NCBI GenBank assembly: GCA_028688175.1
Contig: JAQTYS010000052.1
Coordinates: forward strand, 1-13,261
DNA: 13,261 nt
Origin: Methanothrix sp.
GTDB taxonomy: Archaea > Halobacteriota > Methanosarcinia > Methanotrichales > Methanotrichaceae
Direction of reading: 5' to 3'
Position numbers and translations under genes: made by a program. The stretch's first letter is position 1. Each line of letters opens with the position of its first letter. Below the pieces are notes generated by a model, which was given only the letters and a program-made list of their open reading frames with translations, had not been told where the DNA came from and did not search any database. Shown piece after piece: positions 1-7,218 of this stretch.

Positions 1-143
1 TGGAAGCGCTCGATTCCATCAGCACCTACAAGCAGGAAGCTCTGCCCGTAATGAGGCAGACCATCAATCAGTTCCGGGAACTCGCCGCCCGAGGCGAGGA
101 GCAGATAGAGAAGCTGGAGAAGGGCCAAAAGCTGGGGCTGTGA
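1..143 (+). CDS. C-terminal end of a TelA-like (toxic anion resistance family) protein, partial
   Basis: An open frame enters from the left edge (first full codon at 3) and stops at TGA 141-143, giving the last 46 residues. The tail contains ISTYKQEALPVMRQTI followed by a charged helix with REL and GEEQIEKLEKG. From memory, this all-helical ending (STyr-x-ALP-x-M-x-xTI, then a GE-x-xI-x-KLEKG helix) resembles the C-terminus of TelA/KlaA family proteins (PF05816), best known from tellurite-resistance loci; their cellular role is poorly defined. Only the tail is visible, so the family call is tentative and no catalytic residues can be checked. The gene is co-directional with apgM, 28 bp downstream, so co-transcription is possible. 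Confidence 0.5.
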   Translation, partial: EALDSISTYKQEALPVMRQTINQFRELAARGEEQIEKLEKGQKLGL

Positions 144-171
144 GACGAAGCCAATTAATACTATTTTCCCG

Positions 172-1359
172 ATGGTATCCCAGATGAAGCTCGTAGTTCT
201 CTTAGGCGACGGCATGGCAGACCTGCCGCTGGCACAGTTGCAGGGCAAAACCCCTTTGCAGGCAGCTAAAAAGCCCAACATGGACCTTTTGGCGAAGCGG
301 GGCAGAAGCGGCCTGGCCCAGACAGTTCCGGAAGGCTTTCCGCCGGGAAGCGATGTCGCGAACCTATCGGTCATGGGCTATTCGCCCAGCCGGCACTACT
401 CCGGTCGCGCACCCCTGGAGGCAGCGGCCATGGGCGTCGTACTTGCCGAAGGCGACATTGCCTTTCGCTGCAATTTTGTGACAATCGTTGATGGCATCAT
501 GCAGGACTACAGCGCCGGGCATATCACCACTGAGGAGGGCCGCGAGTTGATCGAGGCCTTGCAGCCGCTCATGCCACAGCGGCGGCTTTATGCAGGCGTA
601 AGCTACCGAAACCTTCTCGTCTTGCAGGCCGGGGCGAAAGCGATCTGCACGCCGCCTCACGATATCAGCGACCAGCCGGTAGCAGATCACCTGCCCCGCG
701 GCCCGGACGCAGAACTGCTCATCCGGCTCATGGATGCGGCCCGGCCCGTCCTGGCCGGCCATCCCGTTAATGAAAAGCGCATCGCTGCCGGGAAGCGTCC
801 CGCTAACGCCATCTGGCTCTGGGGACAGGGTCCGGCTCCGGCCATGCCATCCTTTGCGGAAAAGTACGGATTGTTAGGAGCCATGATCAGCGCCGTGGAC
901 CTGCTCAAGGGCATCGGCAAATACGCAGGACTGGAGGTCATAGACGTGGCAGGCGCTACAGGCAATATCGATACCAATTACGAGGGAAAGGTGCAGGCTG
1001 CGCTGCAAGCACTTAAGCGACTGGATTTCGTCTATCTGCATGTGGAAGCGCCTGATGAGATGGGCCACGAGGGCAACACAGAGCTGAAGGTAAAGGCGAT
1101 TGAACTCTTCGATGAACAGGTCGTCGGCCCGATGGTGGAGGGGCTGGATAAGAGCGGAGAAGACTGGCGCGTGCTCCTCCTGCCGGATCACGCCACACCC
1201 ATCGCCATCAAGACGCACAGCCGCGACCCGGTGCCTTTCACCATCGCAGGCACAGGAGTTTCGCCAGATGGTGTGGAGAGATTTGATGAGCTGGCTGCGC
1301 AGCAGGGGGGATACGGACTGGTGGAAGCCACGAAGTTGGTTGGGTTGCTGAGGGAATAG
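172..1359 (+). CDS. apgM: 2,3-bisphosphoglycerate-independent phosphoglycerate mutase, archaeal type
   Basis: The enzyme interconverts 3-phosphoglycerate and 2-phosphoglycerate in cytosolic glycolysis/gluconeogenesis. The 395-residue product is full length for the archaeal ApgM branch of the alkaline-phosphatase superfamily. It shows the N-terminal metal site GDGMADLP (res. 12-19), the nucleophile loop GSDVANLSVMGY (59-70, Ser60), HDISDQ (163-168), the metal-ligand segment HVEAPDEMGHEGN (290-302) and LLPDHATPIAIKTHSRDP (337-352). All expected metal and nucleophile positions are present, so it is probably active. ATG 172 is used here. ATG 184 (MKLVVLLGDG) fits the family start equally well, and no Shine-Dalgarno site decides between them. 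An AT-rich stretch at about 153-163 could be a TATA element for a short or leaderless transcript. In an acetate-using methanogen its likely direction is gluconeogenic. Confidence 0.95.
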   Translation: MVSQMKLVVLLGDGMADLPLAQLQGKTPLQAAKKPNMDLLAKRGRSGLAQTVPEGFPPGSDVANLSVMGYSPSRHYSGRAPLEAAAMGVVLAEGDIAFRCNFVTIVDGIMQDYSAGHITTEEGRELIEALQPLMPQRRLYAGVSYRNLLVLQAGAKAICTPPHDISDQPVADHLPRGPDAELLIRLMDAARPVLAGHPVNEKRIAAGKRPANAIWLWGQGPAPAMPSFAEKYGLLGAMISAVDLLKGIGKYAGLEVIDVAGATGNIDTNYEGKVQAALQALKRLDFVYLHVEAPDEMGHEGNTELKVKAIELFDEQVVGPMVEGLDKSGEDWRVLLLPDHATPIAIKTHSRDPVPFTIAGTGVSPDGVERFDELAAQQGGYGLVEATKLVGLLRE

Positions 1360-1420
1360 ATTACTTAATTTAAGTTTACTTGCATTAACCTTTTATGCCA
1401 GCATAGTTTTCTTTGTAGCT
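1360..1420 (+). promoter_or_regulatory. Putative promoter region in front of the cbi cluster
   Basis: This 61-bp gap is the only clearly AT-rich interval between apgM and cbiE. The stretch CTTAATTTAAG at about 1364-1374 resembles an archaeal TATA box. A start about 25 bp downstream would leave a leader of roughly 20-25 nt before the cbiT ATG at 1421. No strong Shine-Dalgarno site, B12-box motif or terminator hairpin is visible. The call rests on composition and spacing only; read-through from apgM is equally possible. Confidence 0.35.
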
Positions 1421-1933
1421 ATGAAGCTTCCAGGCACGGCGACGCAAGAGGAGAACATCTCCATCGCCATGGGAAAGCTGAACATAAAGCCTAACCAGCT
1501 CTTTCTGGACATAGGCTGCGGCTCGGGCAGCGTATCCCTGGCCGCCTCTCGCTACACCGATCGGATTTATGGCATCGACCGGCGAGAGGAGGCAGTGCAG
1601 ATGAGCAGCGCGGCTGTGCCCCAAGGCCAATTCTTCTGCGGCGAGGCGGCTGATATCCTGCCGGATCTACCCGGAGTGGATCGATGCTTTATCGGCGGCA
1701 CCCGCGGAATTGACGATTTCCTGCCTCTTCTCCTGGAGAAAACCCATCCAGGCAGCATAATTGTGGCCGACCTGGCCCGCCTGGGCATTGCTGCCCGCGT
1801 GGCGCAGCTGATGAAAGAGGCGGGGATATTTCAGGAGCTTATCCAGATTCACATCGCAAGGGGCTACGATTTAGGGGGAGACATTGCCCTGAAACCGGTA
1901 AACCCCATCTTCATGGTGATTGGCAAATGTTGA
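1421..1933 (+). CDS. cbiT: Cobalt-precorrin-6B C15-methyltransferase (decarboxylating), CbiT
   Basis: CbiT methylates C15 and decarboxylates the C12 acetate side chain of the corrin precursor using S-adenosylmethionine (SAM). The 170-residue product has the class-I methyltransferase glycine loop FLDIGCGSGSVSL (about res. 28-40), preceded by KLPGTATQEE, which matches the (K)xPGxxTQxE opening of archaeal CbiT. An acidic position after beta-2 (GIDRREEAV) should bind the SAM ribose. It is slightly shorter than many homologues (about 190 residues) but keeps the whole Rossmann core. There is no other in-frame start upstream, so ATG 1421 is used. It is a stand-alone protein; in many bacteria it is fused to CbiE as CobL, whereas here cbiE is a separate gene at the far end of the cluster. 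Its 3' end overlaps cbiL by 7 bp, which suggests translational coupling. Confidence 0.93.
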   Translation: MKLPGTATQEENISIAMGKLNIKPNQLFLDIGCGSGSVSLAASRYTDRIYGIDRREEAVQMSSAAVPQGQFFCGEAADILPDLPGVDRCFIGGTRGIDDFLPLLLEKTHPGSIIVADLARLGIAARVAQLMKEAGIFQELIQIHIARGYDLGGDIALKPVNPIFMVIGKC

Positions 1934-2538
1934 TCGGTATCAGTCTTGGCCCGGGCGATCCAGAGCTCTTAACATTTAAGGCGGCATCAGCGCTCAAGAA
2001 CTGCACCAGGGTTTTTGTACCTGGAGAGATGGCAGCCGAGCTGGCCCGGCCCTATTGCCGGCCAGAGCTCCTACAGTTTCCCATGATAGAGGATAAAGAG
2101 GAGCTGGAGAGGATCTGGCAAATGAATGCCGACACGGTAGCGGCGGCGGCTGCCTCCGGATGCGCCGGATTTGCCTGCATTGGGGACGTCAACACCTTCT
2201 CCACCTTCAGCCACCTGGAGAGGGTGATCCGGCAGAATCATCCCCAGGTAGAGATTCAGACCATTCCCGGTGTAGGCGTGCTGCCGGCCCTGGCCTCGCG
2301 CTTTGCTGCCCCACTGGAAGGGTCCTTTGAGGTCTCAGACGGTTCACCAGTGGATACGATCATCAGGATTAAGGCCACCCGGCCCAAAAAGCTGGCCGAG
2401 GAGCTTCGGGCCGCAGGCTATGATGATTTTGTGCTGGGAACCATGCTCTGCACTGCCGAGGAGAGAATCATCACGGGTGAGATGCCGGAGAGAAGCGACT
2501 ACTTCTCAGTTCTTTTAGCCCGGAGGCGGGGGAGATGA
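1927..2538 (+). CDS. cbiL: Cobalt-factor II / cobalt-precorrin-2 C20-methyltransferase, CbiL
   Basis: CbiL adds the C20 methyl group that later leaves during ring contraction. The 203-residue protein belongs to the tetrapyrrole methylase family. It has the N-terminal substrate/SAM loop LGPGDPELLTFKAA (res. 7-20), the CbiL-type motif CIGDVNTFSTFSHL (84-97, where most methylases have GDPxxY) and IPGVGVLPALASRF (113-126). STFS after the GD motif is what favours C20-methyltransferase over its paralogues. The Val in GDV, where Pro is usual, is slightly unusual. ATG 1927 lies inside the end of cbiT, behind GGTGATT. The TGA overlaps the cbiF ATG (ATGA, 2535-2538). The C-terminus is basic (LLARRRGR). 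Length is a little below the usual 220-240 residues. Confidence 0.9.
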   Translation: MLIGISLGPGDPELLTFKAASALKNCTRVFVPGEMAAELARPYCRPELLQFPMIEDKEELERIWQMNADTVAAAAASGCAGFACIGDVNTFSTFSHLERVIRQNHPQVEIQTIPGVGVLPALASRFAAPLEGSFEVSDGSPVDTIIRIKATRPKKLAEELRAAGYDDFVLGTMLCTAEERIITGEMPERSDYFSVLLARRRGR

Positions 2539-3245
2539 AGCTCTACTTTGTGGGAGCAGGGCCAGGAGATCCGGATCTCATTACCGTCAAAGGCAAGAGA
2601 CTGCTTGCAGAGGCGGATCTGGTGGTCTATGCCGGCTCCCTGGTCAATCCTGCCCTCCTGGAAGGCCTGAAAGCGGAGATCATGGACAGCAATGGCGTAT
2701 CGCTGGAGGCGACCACTGCCCGGATGCTCGCTGCCCTGCGGGAAGGCAAGATGGTGGTACGGCTGCACAGCGGCGATCCAGCTCTTTACGGCGCTATACT
2801 CGAGCAGATGAAGCCGCTGGAAGACGCAGGTGTAGAGATAGAGATAGTGCCCGGCGTCTCCTCCCTCTTTGCCTCGGCTGCTGCCTTAAAAACGCAGTTA
2901 ACCCTCAAAGGAGTTTCAGAGTCCCTGATTGTGACAAGGCCCGCCGGCACCACCCTGGAGAAGGACGAGCTGGCCGCTCTGAGCCGACATAATACTACTA
3001 TGGCCATATTCCTGGGCATCGATAAGATCAAAGACATTGTCGATAACCTGGACCGGCCCGGCGACACAGCTGTGGCTGTTGTCTATCATGCCTCCTGGCC
3101 GGACGAGAAAGTTTTGCTGGGAACCCTGGAGGATATCGCTGAGAAGGTAGAAGCGGCGGGCATAAGCAAGAGCGCTCTAATTCTAGTGGGCGGTGTGGTG
3201 AAGAGAACAGGATTTCGGAGGTCTCACCTATACCGGGATCGCTAG
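2535..3245 (+). CDS. cbiF: Cobalt-precorrin-4 C11-methyltransferase, CbiF
   Basis: CbiF methylates C11 of cobalt-precorrin-4 using SAM. The 236-residue tetrapyrrole methylase shows VGAGPGDPDLITVKG (res. 6-20), YAGSLVNPALL (32-42, characteristic of CbiF/CobM), RLHSGDPALYGAI (76-88), VPGVSSLFASAA (about 105-116) and the basic ending GFRRSHLYRDR. Length and all motifs are normal, so it is probably functional. The start sits behind a G-rich ribosome site (GGAGGCGGGGGAG, about 2522-2534) and overlaps the cbiL stop by 4 bp. The stop TAG at 3243-3245 lies inside the presumed 5' end of cbiG, so the genes are probably coupled. Confidence 0.95.
   Translation: MKLYFVGAGPGDPDLITVKGKRLLAEADLVVYAGSLVNPALLEGLKAEIMDSNGVSLEATTARMLAALREGKMVVRLHSGDPALYGAILEQMKPLEDAGVEIEIVPGVSSLFASAAALKTQLTLKGVSESLIVTRPAGTTLEKDELAALSRHNTTMAIFLGIDKIKDIVDNLDRPGDTAVAVVYHASWPDEKVLLGTLEDIAEKVEAAGISKSALILVGGVVKRTGFRRSHLYRDR
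3217..3222 (+). promoter_or_regulatory. Strong ribosome-binding site GGAGGT in front of an ATA codon (cbiG)
   Basis: GGAGGT at 3217-3222 lies within the end of cbiF, 7 nt before the ATA at 3230-3232. That codon is in the cbiG frame and precedes the conserved CbiG N-terminus. Sequence and spacing match the other starts here (cbiH: GGGAGGG plus 6 nt; orc1: GAGGGG plus 7 nt). The site decides the proposed start of cbiG. Confidence 0.6.
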
Positions 3246-4126
3246 CTCAGAAATCAGTAGCTGTTCTGGTCTTTCCCAGAGACCAGGAGAATGCTCAAAA
3301 GATAGCTGCGGCTTTACAGGAGCGCTACTCTCCCGCAATTGTCCATTACGAGAAAGACAGAATAGAGATGGTTCTGGAGAAATATGAGCTGTTGGTAGCG
3401 GTCATGGCGGTGGGAATCGTTGTACGAAGCCTTTGTCCCTACCTTAAGGACAAATGGACGGACCGACCCGTGGTAGCTGTAGATTCCGCTCTCTCCTGCG
3501 CTGTGCCGGTTGTGGGAGGCCACCACGGAGCCAATGAGCTGGCCCGCTTCCTGGCTTCTCGTATGGGCCTTTATGCCGCCGTCACCACCGCCACCGACTC
3601 CTCCGATCGCCTCTGTCTGGAAGAGGTGGCCGCGGGCCTGGGAGCTACCATTGTCAACAAAGAGTCCTCCAAAGCCGTCAACCTGGCCTTCCTCAAAGAA
3701 GACGTTCCCGTTTTAAGGCTGAAGGGGCCGAAAATTGTAATAGTGGATGAGGATGTGGCGGTCTTGAAAAGTTGGGGGCTGGTTGTGGGCATCGGTGCCA
3801 GAAAAGGCGTCTCTGCCCCAGAGGTGCTCTCTGCCATTGATGAGGCGCTAAGCGAAACGGGTAGAAAGAGAGATGAGATCGCCATCCTGGCCACGGCATG
3901 GCTGAAGAGCGAGGAAGAAGGCATGCTAGAGGCTGCCCAGCTGCTGGGCAAAGAGATGATCTGCCTCTCTAAAGATGCCCTCAATTCCCAAGCTCCCCGC
4001 ACAGCCTCCCGGGCCCAGGACCTGGGCCTTTGCGGCGTAGCCGAGCCGGCCGTCCTTGCCCTGGCAAGCAAGCTCATCTTTCCCAAGAAAGCCTACGGGA
4101 GGGTAACAGTTGCCATCGGAGAATAA
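3230..4126 (+). CDS. cbiG: Cobalt-precorrin-5A hydrolase CbiG, with a probable non-canonical ATA start
   Basis: CbiG opens the delta-lactone of cobalt-precorrin-5A and releases the C20/methyl unit as acetaldehyde, completing ring contraction. The reading frame is open from 3143. Family similarity begins at about 3251 with KSVAVLVFPRDQ and HYEKDRIE, then VAVMAVGIVVRSLCP (CbiG N-domain), VVGGHHGANELA, and the C-domain VVGIGARKGVSAPEVLSAID and TASRAQDLGLCGVAEPA. The frame has no ATG, GTG or TTG before ATG 3368, which would remove about 40 conserved residues including the first beta-strand. A GGAGGT site 7 nt before ATA 3230 makes that codon the best start and gives 298 residues, close to normal. 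Alternatives are a one-base difference from ATG or re-initiation after cbiF. The 3' end overlaps cbiH by 17 bp. Confidence 0.85.
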   Translation: MPGSLAQKSVAVLVFPRDQENAQKIAAALQERYSPAIVHYEKDRIEMVLEKYELLVAVMAVGIVVRSLCPYLKDKWTDRPVVAVDSALSCAVPVVGGHHGANELARFLASRMGLYAAVTTATDSSDRLCLEEVAAGLGATIVNKESSKAVNLAFLKEDVPVLRLKGPKIVIVDEDVAVLKSWGLVVGIGARKGVSAPEVLSAIDEALSETGRKRDEIAILATAWLKSEEEGMLEAAQLLGKEMICLSKDALNSQAPRTASRAQDLGLCGVAEPAVLALASKLIFPKKAYGRVTVAIGE

Positions 4127-5507
4127 GCTCTCCATCGTGGGCATAGGCCCCGGCTCGCCAATGCTGCGCACCATTGCGGCTACGCGGGCCATAGGCTTGG
4201 CTGACTATGTAGTCGGCTACAAGCCATACCTCGATCTGATCGGCGATCTATTGCCGGGAAAGCAGGTCTTCTCCAGCAGCATGGGAAGAGAGGTGGATCG
4301 AGTCGCAGCTGCCGTCGATCTGCTGGAAAAGGGGTCCGTAGCCCTGGTGAGCAGCGGGGATCCCAATGTCTACGGTATGGCCGGTCTCGGCCTGGAGCTG
4401 GCACAAAAGCCATCTGCTGTGGAGATTGTGCCCGGAGTCACATCTTTTACCGCCGCAGCCTGCCGGGCAGGCCTCGCCTTCCGGGAATGCGTAGCCGTGA
4501 TCAGCCTTAGCGATCTGCTCACCCCCTGGCAGCAGATAGAGGGCCGCCTGCGTCTGGCAGCCGAGACCACCATGCCCGTGGCCCTCTACAATCCCAAAAG
4601 CAAGAGGCGCGATTGGCAGCTTTTGCGCGCTCTGGAAATTTGCGGGGCCAGAGATGTCCTGGTGGCGAAGAACATCGGTCGTGAGGCGGAAGAGATCTTT
4701 TACACAAACTCTGAAAAGCTGATTGAGGAGGAGAGCCTGCGCGAGAGGATCGATATGACCTCTTTGGTCATCATCCTGGGACGGGGCACCTTCCGGGGCC
4801 ACGCCGCAGCGCAGGCAGCCATAAACCTGGTGGGCATCGGTCCGGGCGACCCCAGCAATCTAACCCAGGAAGCCGCAGGCATCCTGCAAGCCTCGCAGAA
4901 GATCTACGGAGCACAAAGATACCTGCAATTGATCGGCAGCATCACTTCTGCCCAAAAGGTCACTCACAGCGGCCCCTGCCCGGAGAGAATGGCCGCTCGC
5001 TTAAAGGAGGCAAAGCAAACGGCTGAAGGCGGCGGCATGGCAGCCATCCTCACTGGAGGCGATCCCAGCATCTTCAGCTCCGGCTGGAGAATCCAAGAGA
5101 TAACGGAGGGCGCGCCGGTGCACATCTCTCCCGGAGTGAGTGCTTTCTCATCTGTAGCGGCAAGAGCTGGCGCACCTCTGGTCAATGATTTTGCACTTCT
5201 CTCTTCGGCCCATGATCCAGCAAGATTATCTGCCCTGGCAGGTGCGGGCTTTGCGGTGGTGGCCTACAATGTAAAAGGATTGGAGATTGTCTCTCTGCTG
5301 GAAGAGGTCGACCCAATGCGGCCTGTTGTTCTGGCCCAGGATGTCTCTAGAGATGACGAAAATGCTATGATTCTCACCGCAGAGGATCTATTGGCCGCCA
5401 AGCCCGCTGGTTTTCGCTACACCCTGCTCGTCGCCTCAGCCAATTCCCATATAAAAGAGGGAAGAATAATCACCAAACGAGGATACGAGAACAAATACAG
5501 CTATTAG
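4110..5507 (+). CDS. cbiH: Tandem CbiH-CbiH-like protein: cobalt-factor III C17-methyltransferase (ring contraction) plus a second methylase domain
   Basis: CbiH methylates C17 and drives contraction of the macrocycle. Usual length is about 240-260 residues; this protein has 465 and two tetrapyrrole-methylase domains. Domain 1 (about res. 7-232) is canonical: IVGIGPGSPMLRT, VVGYKPYLDLIG (34-45), VSSGDPNVYGMAG, VPGVTSFTAAACRAGL, ISLSDLLTPW (131-140), YNPKSKRRDW and NIGREAEE. Domain 2 (about 238-465) has its own VGIGPGDPSNLT (241-252), YGAQRYLQLIG, LTGGDPSIFSS, SPGVSAFSSVAARAGAPL and FALLSS. It lacks the SDLLTPW stretch and has YNVKGLE for YNPKS. Its ending, GRIITKRGYE, is the CbiH C-terminus that domain 1 lacks, so an internal duplication of cbiH is the likely origin. 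The start is TTG 4110 behind GGGAGGG with 6-nt spacing, overlapping cbiG by 17 bp. Whether domain 2 is catalytic cannot be read from the sequence, but its SAM loops look intact. Confidence 0.9.
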   Translation: MPSENKLSIVGIGPGSPMLRTIAATRAIGLADYVVGYKPYLDLIGDLLPGKQVFSSSMGREVDRVAAAVDLLEKGSVALVSSGDPNVYGMAGLGLELAQKPSAVEIVPGVTSFTAAACRAGLAFRECVAVISLSDLLTPWQQIEGRLRLAAETTMPVALYNPKSKRRDWQLLRALEICGARDVLVAKNIGREAEEIFYTNSEKLIEEESLRERIDMTSLVIILGRGTFRGHAAAQAAINLVGIGPGDPSNLTQEAAGILQASQKIYGAQRYLQLIGSITSAQKVTHSGPCPERMAARLKEAKQTAEGGGMAAILTGGDPSIFSSGWRIQEITEGAPVHISPGVSAFSSVAARAGAPLVNDFALLSSAHDPARLSALAGAGFAVVAYNVKGLEIVSLLEEVDPMRPVVLAQDVSRDDENAMILTAEDLLAAKPAGFRYTLLVASANSHIKEGRIITKRGYENKYSY

Positions 5508-5525
5508 AGCTATTCGAGCTGATTT
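5499..5525 (+). repeat. Three tandem 9-bp units at the cbiH stop
   Basis: AGCTATTAG, AGCTATTCG and AGCTGATTT follow each other directly across the cbiH stop codon (TAG 5505-5507) into the short cbiH-cbiC spacer. The first two units differ by one base; the third is more diverged. It may be a small slippage duplication with no evident function. Confidence 0.5.
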
Positions 5526-5528
5526 CCC

Positions 5529-6161
5529 ATGATGGAAGGTTATACGGATATTGGGGCTACAACCCCCGAGGCCCTGGAGATAAGCAAAAAGAGCCGGCGG
5601 CTGATCTCAGAGATGATTGGAGATGACACATTAGAGGATAAGATCAAGCAGAGATGCGTCATTGCCACCGGCGACCCCAGCGTGGCCGACATTATGAGAT
5701 TTCATGGCCGGCCGGGTGAGGCTGGCCTGCAGGCTCTGCAAGATGGGGCACCCATCTATGTGGACATAAAGATGGTAGAGGCCGGGATCTTAAAGAAAGG
5801 TCACAATAGCCCCATTGTTGCCTTCATTGGCCAGGGAGATGCCCTGGCCGCAGCGCAAGGTATCACCCGCTCCTCAGCAGGAGTAATTGCTCTACAAGAG
5901 AAGCTCTCAGGATCAATAGTAGTAATCGGAAATGCTCCGTCTGCTCTGCTCACTCTCTGCGAGCTCATCGAGACGAAAAAGGTCTTGCCGAGGCTGGTCA
6001 TCGGAGCAGCCGTGGGCTTTGTCAATGCGGCGGAGAGCAAGGAGCGGCTAAGAGAGATCGATGTGCCGTCCATATCCACGGCAGGCACGCGCGGAGGGAC
6101 TCCCATCGCCGTCGCGGCCATAAATGAGATCATAAATACCTATGCCCGAATCGCACGCTGA
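5529..6161 (+). CDS. cbiC: Cobalt-precorrin-8 methylmutase, CbiC
   Basis: CbiC moves the methyl group from C11 to C12, giving cobyrinate. The 210-residue protein has normal length and the family segments GDPSVADIMRF (res. 48-58), GAPIYVDIKMVEAGI (73-87), SSAGVIAL, IVVIGNAPSALLTL (130-143), VGFVNAAESKE (162-172) and GTRGGTPIAVAAINEII (186-202). The position that carries the catalytic His in the well-studied CobH (R-x-V-H-A-C/T-G) is Ile45 here (RCVIATGD). The only His nearby is in MRFHGRP (res. 59). Whether this is a normal archaeal variant cannot be settled here. The start ATG 5529 (or 5532) lies 21 bp after cbiH without a strong ribosome site. The end overlaps cbiD by 20 bp. Confidence 0.95.
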   Translation: MMEGYTDIGATTPEALEISKKSRRLISEMIGDDTLEDKIKQRCVIATGDPSVADIMRFHGRPGEAGLQALQDGAPIYVDIKMVEAGILKKGHNSPIVAFIGQGDALAAAQGITRSSAGVIALQEKLSGSIVVIGNAPSALLTLCELIETKKVLPRLVIGAAVGFVNAAESKERLREIDVPSISTAGTRGGTPIAVAAINEIINTYARIAR

Positions 6162-7179
6162 TACCATCAAAGGAACAGTCAAAGATCCTGTTACAGGCTT
6201 TGCCATTTCTCCCTCATGGATTGAGCTTTGTCCTGATCCTTTGGCTTTGCAAAAGATTGAAAGCGGCAGATGGGTCATTCTCTCCAGCGGGCTGCTTTGC
6301 AGACGCGGCCTGACCACAGGAACGACCGCAGCAGGAGCCTGCAAGGGAGCCGTCCTCTCCCTGAAAGAATCTGTTCATGATCTGCAGGTCACAACTCCGG
6401 CCGGCATCATCGTCTCCCTGCCGGTGGTGGCAAAGAGCGGCTTTTGCATAGCCGTAAAGGATGGCGGCGATCATCAATTCGATGTCACTGCCGGCCTTGA
6501 GATTGCTGCCCAGGCGAGGCCGGCGGAAAAGACGACTCTTATCGCAGGAAAAGGCATTGGCAGGATCTCCGCCCGGGGGCTATGCGACGAGGTAGGCAGG
6601 CCCGCCATCAGTCCATCCGCCCGAGAGCAGATCATGTCGGCTATCCGGCAGGCACTGCAAGAGATTGGCCTGCCAGGGGCAGAGGTAGAACTGTCAATTC
6701 CCAGGGGTGCTGAGCTGGCCGATAAGACGCTCAACCCCCGCCTGGGAATAGTGGGCGGCATATCCATCCTGGGCTCGACCGGATTTGTGGAACCCTGGAA
6801 TGATCACTTCATCGGGGACCGAGCCCTGGAGCTGAAAGGAGCAAGGAAAGTGCTGGTCACCACAGGCAGAACGGGCCTGAACATCAGCCGAATTCTCTTT
6901 CCCGATCACAAAGCTGTGCTTATGGGAAGCCAGCTTGATAAACTTGCATTCGAGAAAGATCAGGAGAGCATCCTCTGCGGACTGCCCGCCCTCATACTCA
7001 AATGGGCCTGGCCCCAGATCCTGGATGGTACCGGTTACGGCACTGTGGCCGAGATGGTAGAGATACAGCCGGCGCATGCAAACATCGCCAGTGCTCTGAG
7101 AATGGCCAAAGAGAAGTTGCCACAAACGCGCATCGTATTGCTACGCAAAGATGGAAGCATCCTCGCGGATGTGCCATAA
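6142..7179 (+). CDS. cbiD: Cobalt-precorrin-5B C1-methyltransferase, CbiD
   Basis: CbiD is the SAM-dependent C1-methyltransferase of the anaerobic route, unrelated in fold to the tetrapyrrole methylases. The 345-residue product carries the signature RRGLTTGTTAAGACKGA (res. 54-70), then ITTPAG-like, KDGGDHQFDVTAG, GISILGSTGFVEPWND and VLVTTGRTGLN segments. An N-terminal extension with DPVTGF, the SWIELC region and SGRWVILSSG precedes the core. From memory this is usual for archaeal CbiD, so the early ATG at 6142 inside cbiC is kept. No clear Shine-Dalgarno site precedes it, so translation may depend on coupling to cbiC. The presence of CbiD and CbiG marks the cluster as the oxygen-independent pathway. 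Confidence 0.96.
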   Translation: MPESHADTIKGTVKDPVTGFAISPSWIELCPDPLALQKIESGRWVILSSGLLCRRGLTTGTTAAGACKGAVLSLKESVHDLQVTTPAGIIVSLPVVAKSGFCIAVKDGGDHQFDVTAGLEIAAQARPAEKTTLIAGKGIGRISARGLCDEVGRPAISPSAREQIMSAIRQALQEIGLPGAEVELSIPRGAELADKTLNPRLGIVGGISILGSTGFVEPWNDHFIGDRALELKGARKVLVTTGRTGLNISRILFPDHKAVLMGSQLDKLAFEKDQESILCGLPALILKWAWPQILDGTGYGTVAEMVEIQPAHANIASALRMAKEKLPQTRIVLLRKDGSILADVP

Positions 7180-7218
7180 AGCAGAATGTAAGATTCAAAA
7201 TGAGGTGCTGTCAAAATC

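Noticed and set aside
1360..1420. Cobalamin riboswitch upstream of the cbi genes
   Set aside because: The gap is only 61 nt, AT-rich and without a B12-box or multi-helix structure, which is too short for that riboswitch.
3368..4126. cbiG starting at the first ATG (3368)
   Set aside because: It would remove a conserved N-terminal segment that is encoded in frame upstream, and there is no good ribosome site before it.
3571..4802. Long antisense open frames opposite cbiG and cbiH (for example 3571-4086 and 4248-4802)
   Set aside because: Their products are low-complexity Pro/Arg/Ser/Ala-rich or lack family motifs, as expected for the complement of GC-rich genes; the sense genes are unambiguous.
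4347..5507. Second half of the cbiH gene as CbiJ or CbiE
   Set aside because: It has tetrapyrrole-methylase loops, so it is not CbiJ. A separate, typical CbiE lies at 7219-7791. The ending and the RYLQLIG/GAPLVNDFALLS segments fit CbiH best.
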